Source: Stenocarpella maydis (taxonomy: Eukaryota > Ascomycota > Sordariomycetes > Diaporthales > Diaporthaceae). From it: 64,000 bases of DNA. Numbering within the stretch: position 1 is the stretch's first letter; each line of letters opens with the position of its first letter. Below are positions 58,728-64,000 of the stretch, piece after piece. The DNA is taken from contig NQMI01000102.1 of assembly GCA_002270565.1 (NCBI GenBank), forward strand, positions 1 through 64,000. Direction: 5' to 3'. The position numbers and the translations under genes are program-made. Under the pieces are notes generated by a model. That model worked only from the letters and a program-made list of their open reading frames with translations, was not told where the DNA came from and searched no databases.

Positions 58728-58864
58728 ATCTCTCCAGAAACCCTAACCCTGGTGGAGTGGCTTACTGCTGACCTCAGGCGGGGTAGCGCTTAGGAAGCTG
58801 ACCCATAGCCTGTGGAGGCGGTCTTCTGCGGTAGTCAGCGGTTGAAGGGTGCAGGTTCATAACA
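58728..58864 (-). repeat. gypsy 5' LTR fragment
   Basis: Ends GGTTCATAACA at 58864, identical to the terminus at 29931. GTCTTCTGCGGTAGTCAGCG near 58821 parallels GTCTTCTGCAGTAATTAGCC near 55078 in the other LTR of the same element. Truncated on the left by R1. Confidence 0.55.
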
Positions 58865-59718
58865 CCCCTCTGATGTGGCCCCCTGATCTTAGTGCAAATA
58901 CATATACCTATAAAACCTTCTGCTTAGACTGTATCATATATATATATTATATATAGTTTTAAATAGGCTTTTATATTAGAATAAGTTTTATTATTATAGT
59001 ATATAAAATCTTAATAATAATTAGAAAAGGTTCAATTCTTTTTTTATTAAAGATTATATAATCTCTTTTATTAAAAAAACGTATTATCCATTTATATAAG
59101 AATTTTAAATAATTTTCTTTATTTTCTTATTAATTTAAATATGAAATCACCAGTTTCCAGTAATCGGTCTTCGTCACTTTGAGATGCTCGGTTCCTCTTT
59201 GACCTACCTAGACAGACTTCTTTCCTTAGTCCGGAGAGAAGGTTCGCTGCTGTCCATTATTGACATAGTTCCAAGACGTAAACCAGCCATGGGTGCCCAG
59301 GTGATGCCGCGCCTCTGAGATGCTCCTTGAAAATGAACAACCACTACGTTTGCTTTTAAATCAAAGGCTTTGAGATGGGTCCGACAAAGAAGGTTTTTGA
59401 GATCACATCATTAATACTGGTCAGAAATCTTGCTTCAGTGGAATACTTTCTTTTGTATAAACATCATTGAAATCGGTTATAAGAATCATATCAAAACGCT
59501 GACATTCCTGGTGGTGAAGAATTGATTTTTGATTCTGAAACAAGAGTGGACTTGTCTATATATAAGGGACAGCCGCAGGCTCTATCTGATTAAAAAGTTT
59601 TCCTGTCGTCACTTTTGTGGGGAGAACATTCTCCGGCTATGGACATAGGGCCACTGACGGCCATTAGATCTGCGAAGAAGGAATCATTGAAATAAGCTTG
59701 CATGATCAGACACCAGCT
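58865..59718. other. intergenic
   Basis: AT-rich to 59150, then GC-balanced. No gene supported; it contains the 3' flank of the minus-strand membrane protein. Confidence 0.45.
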
Positions 59719-60971
59719 TTACTGATGTGTCTTCGATGTGCCATCGTTGGCGTCCAGCGAACCCGTTCCCGGACCGTCACCGACTAAGCCAGAGTCTCCA
59801 GATTGTGCTTGCCAGTCTGTCTGACTACACCGACGGGTTGTGGTGCTCGTGGACGTGAAAGCTTTATCGTGAGAACGACCAACTAATTCATGGCGTCCGC
59901 TGTTATTCTTCTTTGATGCAGAGAGCTTGGCACCCACAAAAAAGCGAATGAATGGCACGCTGGCAGCCATGGTTAGGCTACATACTTCTGCCGTTGACCA
60001 AATCATGAGAATCGTAAGCTCATCTGTGTTTGTTGTTAGGTCGTGGGTATCCAGGGGGCCGAAATTCCCAGAACGACTGACATGTTGCATCCGTTTTGGC
60101 CATGTTGAATATTTGAGCTGTTTTCTCGAACCCTATAGCGGCGGAACTAGCCCAAATATCAGTCCGTATTTTTTGCTTCAGTATCTGTAAGATACCACTT
60201 ACACTATTCCAAGGCTCATACCCACAACGACTGCAAATTTGTCTTTTGTTGCTATCTGCATCGGTAAAATGATGACCCATGCCAATAAAGCGAGAGCAAT
60301 ATCTGTAGTACTGGACCAGACTATCAAAGTACATCAGCGGGATCGATCAGTTTCCTGGGTGTTTGATACAATAGGATCCACTCACCAGCAGAGAATATAT
60401 TGTACTTGACTGCCACGATGTTGGTCCAACATTTCTCATCGAGCGGTGAGGCGGTAAGTCCACCTCCATCACATGCCATAAAATTGAGGATTATCCCAAC
60501 CCCCATCAAGACGTTGATGGATACTAGCATGAACCACACGATTATCCTCATGCAATCCCTGCTGGCTCTCACAATCCTCAGCATTGTCAGAGTCCAGGAT
60601 GTCTTTGCCAACATACAAGACAGTATGGAGAAACCCGCAGCGACATGAGTGAGGAAGGGCAGCATTGAAAGATCCGCTTGGTCGACCTCGAACATATGCT
60701 TTCCGAATCCACGTCTGATCGCGAAGGAGACAACCACACGTTCTGAGCATGCGCAGATCTAGCAACATTCCAACGTCAGCATAAGAGGGCACACTGGTTT
60801 CGAACACAATTAACTGAAGGGTCAACAGACAAACGAAGCAATCATGACCCAATCATCCCACCACAGCTTGCCAGCCGCTTGGAGCCTGCAGTAGACTCGT
60901 AGACCCAAGAAAATACCCGAGAGGATGAGAAGACTCCATATTATTAGTAACGCGGAGACACCCCACTCCAT
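59719..60971 (-). CDS. fungal rhodopsin-domain / PTH11-like seven-helix membrane protein
   Basis: Four exons on the minus strand are proposed: 60971-60831, 60758-60386, 60302-60205 and 60132-59719, totalling 341 aa. Introns 1 and 2 (72 and 83 bp) are well supported. Intron 3 (60133-60204) needs a GTGTAAG donor and is less certain. TM1 (LLIIWSLLILSGIFLGLRVY) is followed by the WWDDWVMIAS motif typical of this family. VVVSFAIRRGFGKH, a run of membrane helices (60700-60480), CW in the outer loop, LPMQIATKDKFAVVVGMSLG and the last helix MIWSTAEVCSLTMAASVP complete the fold. The tail is Ser/Thr-rich. An ATG at 61016 would add 15 polar residues. Function is unknown; some relatives act in host sensing or lie in metabolite clusters. 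Confidence 0.7.
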
Positions 60972-61615
60972 CGTGCAAAGTCTGCTACTGAATTTGCAAA
61001 AACAATTGATGGGCAAGAGCGTGAGAAGGTTTCAGGGTGCTTCAGAAACTGAACGGCAGATCATAGATATAACTCAATATGGATGACGTCGTCCGATAAT
61101 CTGGGGCGCAAAACTATCCCTGCGTACTTTAAGACTTCAGCAGCAATGTGGCAGTGCACTCTGTGTCACATGCTCAGCTCCCAACTATGCTGAGTCAATG
61201 CGCGGAAATGGCCAACTACCATTCCGAGTTAGAATACTCAGTTGGTCGAGTTGGAGACATCAATCACAGCCGTCCGTTCACTTTCAGCTGAATGCTCTAG
61301 ACGCATTGGCTTAAACTTCAATATTAGCATTGGACTTAAGGCACACTAAAGGGATGGGCCAAGATCTTCACTGCTGCCAAAGGGCCCATATCACGTGTTA
61401 TGATGCCGCTTGTATTTCAGCCCGAGAGACCAGTCCACAGGATTAGAAGTTAGTTGTTCCATCTCAGAACTGACACCGAGCAATCGGAGCAATCAAGTGA
61501 ATGTGGATTCGGCTACAATGTATTATCTATTCACTATCTAGGGTTTCTAACTCCTCTTCTTAGAGCTCCTATATAAGGCCTATAATAGCACTATATACCT
61601 CCTCCTCATTAGCAC
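60972..61615. promoter_or_regulatory. upstream region of the seven-helix protein
   Basis: 0.64 kb of GC-balanced DNA turning AT-rich at 61500. No coding frame supported; it probably contains the promoter of the minus-strand gene. Confidence 0.4.
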
Positions 61616-62080
61616 TGTGACGATCACAGCTGGTTCTTGGCTAATAAACCTAGTGAGTGGGTTTATGTTCAAGGGGCGTTCAAGGTTGAATCGTTCTAAG
61701 TAATATGATAATGGTGATTAAAAGATATTGAAGCTATTCCTGGGTAAATACTTAAATTAATTGCTAAAGAGCTATCCTAAGCTATATTATCTAGTAGTAA
61801 TAAGCATATATATATATAGTCTATCTCTTTAGCCTGGTAGTAAGGCCTGATTACCTGGCTTACTAGCTCACTAGTAATCTAGTGATCAAGGTGATCTAGT
61901 TGGCTTATTTAGCTTACTGCATTCTTAGTGATTAAAGTAATCCCTTACTTATATAAGCGAGTATCTAGGTTATATGCTCCTACTGAGTTATACCTCTTCC
62001 TACTAACCTGCTAGCTAGCTTATAGGGTTTATATATACCTCTAGGAAACTAATAGTTAAACCCTAGTTCTATTCCTATCA
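61616..62080 (-). repeat. LTR-like remnant of second gypsy element
   Basis: Begins TGTGACGATCACAG and ends CCTATCA (TG...CA). It contains ATACTTAAATTAATTGCTAA, the motif shared with LTRs at 29660 and 54828. Position and orientation fit the 3' LTR of the minus-strand gypsy relic at 62.9-64 kb. Confidence 0.45.
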
Positions 62081-62277
62081 TATTTATAATATTATTTTCT
62101 TCCTTTATTACTTTTTTATCACGGAAAAGCTATCTAGTAAATATCGTTCCTTATTTCCTTTATACTTTTATTTACTTATTTATTAACTATATTATTAGAT
62201 TATATATTTAAACATTATTTTAAGAAGATAGAGCCATATCATATACTTATTTTATTAATTTAAGAGATAGGTTTTTC

Positions 62278-62725
62278 TGAGAAATTTGTGCTATAAAATA
62301 GCATTCAGTTCAGCGTGTGTGTGTTTCGGCAGGGTCGCAGTATGGTGCTCTGAGGCGAATTGGGACGATTGACAATGGTCTGGACAACTTTATATTGAAT
62401 TAAGTTGGGCTTCTGTAAGCCCTCCTTATATACCCTCCGACGTCGTCTCACCCCTGGGCACGCTGCGGTAGGCTCTGGTGCAAATNAAGTTACATACTAT
62501 TTGGATAAGAAATAAGGGTAATGCAGAGGTCTGAAATTAAGGTGCAAATGCAGACCAAAATAATCGACTCACGGCCACCAAACTCATCTTGCGTCGCGCA
62601 CGCACTGGGCGTACTTAGCGAAATTCGCCTGACTCGCAAGTCTAGGGTAACTCCTTGCATAAAGTCTAGGGTAACTCCTTGCACGAAGTCTAGGGTAACT
62701 CCTTGCTGAGCGGTTCCGTTTAACA
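62278..62725 (-). repeat. R1 solo-LTR-like repeat, copy 5, internally collapsed
   Basis: Minus-strand copy ending CCGTTTAACA, with three AGTCTAGGGTAACTCCTTGC units at 62639-62706. A single N at 62486 replaces roughly 130 bp present in the other copies, indicating an assembly join or collapse. Confidence 0.75.
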
Positions 62726-62934
62726 GTTTTAAAAGTATACCTTATAATTTATATTATTAATATAGTCACAAGTATTTTATCTTGAATTTTAATAATAAGA
62801 AATATTATAGCCACTATATTTATTGTAATTATTCTTATATAAATATAAGTATATGTATAAGTTTTATTAAATAATATATTTTTATTACTTACTCTTATCT
62901 TTTCTAATATTTAGTTCTTTAGTTCAAGACTGGA

Positions 62935-63260
62935 TAATAGAGAAGAGATGCTTAAAGCATTAGGAAAAAGAAGCTAAGGATGCGCTAAGTTAAGTATATG
63001 AAGCTCTACTAGAGAATTAGTATAAAATGAATGAGTATTTTGCTAAGCTAGGCTGATTAAGGTAGTAGTATTATGAGGTTGCAGAATGAGGTTGCTAGAT
63101 ACTTTATAAGGGTCTTTATTTATTAGAGGAGCCTAAAGAAAATCAGATAGCTGAGGTAGAGGTTTAATTAGAGGTAAATCAGGTAGTCTTAGAGGCTTTT
63201 AATCTGGCTTCCTTCTTATAGGCTAATAGCAGTTTTAGAGTTATTAATTAAGGTATAATC
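62935..63260 (+). pseudogene. opposite-strand coiled-coil ORF relic, second copy
   Basis: The broken plus-strand frame reads as a charged helical segment (EEMLKALEKEAKDA-like) and continues through a YFAKLG/LLEEPKEN region. It occupies the same position relative to the gypsy chromodomain as 55225-55873. Too decayed to align confidently by eye; the shared location and helix character are the evidence. Confidence 0.35.
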
Positions 63261-63339
63261 TTATCTAATATTAGGGTGGATTCTTTTAACTAAATGCTTA
63301 GTAGTATATTTGAAGTACCTCTTAGCAATTTATTAGATC

Positions 63340-64000
63340 CTAAATGGGTTCTTATAAATTATTTCTTATTTTATATCCTTTTTATTTAACTAGATACTCT
63401 ATTATACTATTATATATCCTATAGTAAAGGATCTTCTTAACTTTATATTCTAGTTTATAATTATTAAATTCTACTTTTATGGTTAATTTAGCTAACTTAG
63501 GTACTACTTTTAATATTAAGATATAAAAGCCTGGGTACATTTCTATTCCCTTGGATAATATAAGCTTATATTTAGTTTCTATTTTTTATCTTTTAACCTT
63601 AAATAGTTTAAGTTTCTTAAAATTAAGTTTATTATTAGGTCTTTTAGTTTTAATTTAGTTTTTATAAAGTAGATAAACTATATCTCTCGTTTTAAAGGTT
63701 AGTCTCTTTAACCTTTTCTAATTTACTTATTTTACTATTTATTGTTATATAAATTATAGGCTTGTATAGATTTATTTTAGATATATTTGATTTTATCTAT
63801 ATAATCTATAGCCTTAGGTGCTTCAGTCCCTCTAATGGGGTATCCATAAGCTTCTAGATTAAATCCATAGTTAGTATAGAATAGTGATATATTAGTTATA
63901 TATATGTCTATATTGTTACATGTAAATTATAGAAGCAGTAATAGCTATACCTAGTTATCCTACTAATACTTAATATAACAGTATAAATACTATTCAAGGA
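63340..64000 (-). mobile_element. gypsy integrase C-terminus and chromodomain relic, runs off window
   Basis: On the minus strand, from about 63690 down: a basic KTKRPNNKLNFKKLKLFKV-like segment, then YKLILSKGIEMYPGFYILIL, then the chromodomain-like IIEYLVK near 63410. It has the same order as 56340-56700. Beyond 63750 the frame continues toward the integrase core and leaves the window. Confidence 0.5.

Larger units (their letters stand above)
55120..58864 (-). mobile_element. decayed gypsy retrotransposon (chromovirus), minus strand
   Basis: Reading the minus strand from 58200 down: reverse-transcriptase end and RNase H (ETHYTILDKEFMAIVYIF near 57960), then linker and integrase core remnants. 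The integrase C-terminus follows (GDKVYLL near 56680, HPVFHILLLELAPKN near 56510). Last is a chromodomain (IIEYLIKWKGYNSSENT near 56420-56360). A chromodomain at the pol end defines chromoviruses, which use it to target heterochromatin. The gag, protease and most of the reverse transcriptase are missing. R1 copy 4 abuts the truncation point at 58211. LTR remnants flank at 54780-55119 and 58728-58864. Confidence 0.7.

Overview
The window comes from a filamentous ascomycete (Pezizomycotina). Its genes carry short 50-100 bp GT-AG introns, it contains a highly reducing polyketide synthase (HR-PKS) with a Zn2Cys6 regulator, and GC-balanced gene islands alternate sharply with TpA-rich, stop-riddled transposon DNA of the kind left by repeat-induced point mutation (RIP). 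The genus cannot be fixed from sequence alone.

Layout. (1) 0.4-8.2 kb is a gene island: an F-box-like protein, an NAD(P)-binding (NmrA-like) gene with a broken N-terminus, a small-molecule-type methyltransferase, a relic of a second O-methyltransferase, and a conserved 441-aa coiled-coil protein. (2) 8.2-30.2 kb is a nested transposon block. An inverted pair of gypsy-type elements (LTRs at 8777 and ending at 29931) brackets a 9-kb element with 200-bp terminal direct repeats. A copia element (LTRs 22536-22732 and 29398-29588) sits inside the right-hand gypsy copy, and a solo-LTR-like repeat (called R1 here) sits inside the copia RNase H region. (3) 30.6-48.0 kb is a secondary-metabolite cluster: a damaged membrane-protein gene, a cytochrome P450, a DHA2-type MFS exporter, the HR-PKS (about 2573 aa; KS-MAT-DH-CMeT-ER-KR-ACP) and an AflR-like Zn2Cys6 regulator. 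The exporter and PKS share a 0.9-kb divergent promoter; the PKS and regulator are convergent. (4) 48.6-50.5 kb is a second AT-rich block with another R1 copy, an assembly gap and a small terminal-inverted-repeat element. (5) 50.9-53.4 kb holds a convergent tannase-family esterase and GH11 xylanase. (6) 54.7-58.9 kb is a truncated minus-strand gypsy element carrying an opposite-strand coiled-coil ORF and an R1 insertion. (7) 59.7-61.0 kb is a fungal rhodopsin/PTH11-like seven-helix membrane protein. (8) 61.6-64.0 kb is a second gypsy relic with the same opposite-strand ORF arrangement, running off the end.

How the genes fit together: the PKS would build a C-methylated reduced chain. Its ER domain looks degenerate and it has no release domain, so product reduction and release probably need other factors. 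The P450 would oxidise the product, the MFS pump would export it, and the AflR-like protein would switch the locus on. The methyltransferase and the damaged reductase at 3-6 kb are plausible outlying members now separated from the core by 22 kb of transposons, but that link is inference. I see no CRISPR, rRNA or confident tRNA. The most unusual items are the nested transposon stack, the R1 repeat family with a variable internal repeat, and the recurrent opposite-strand coiled-coil ORF downstream of the gypsy chromodomain.
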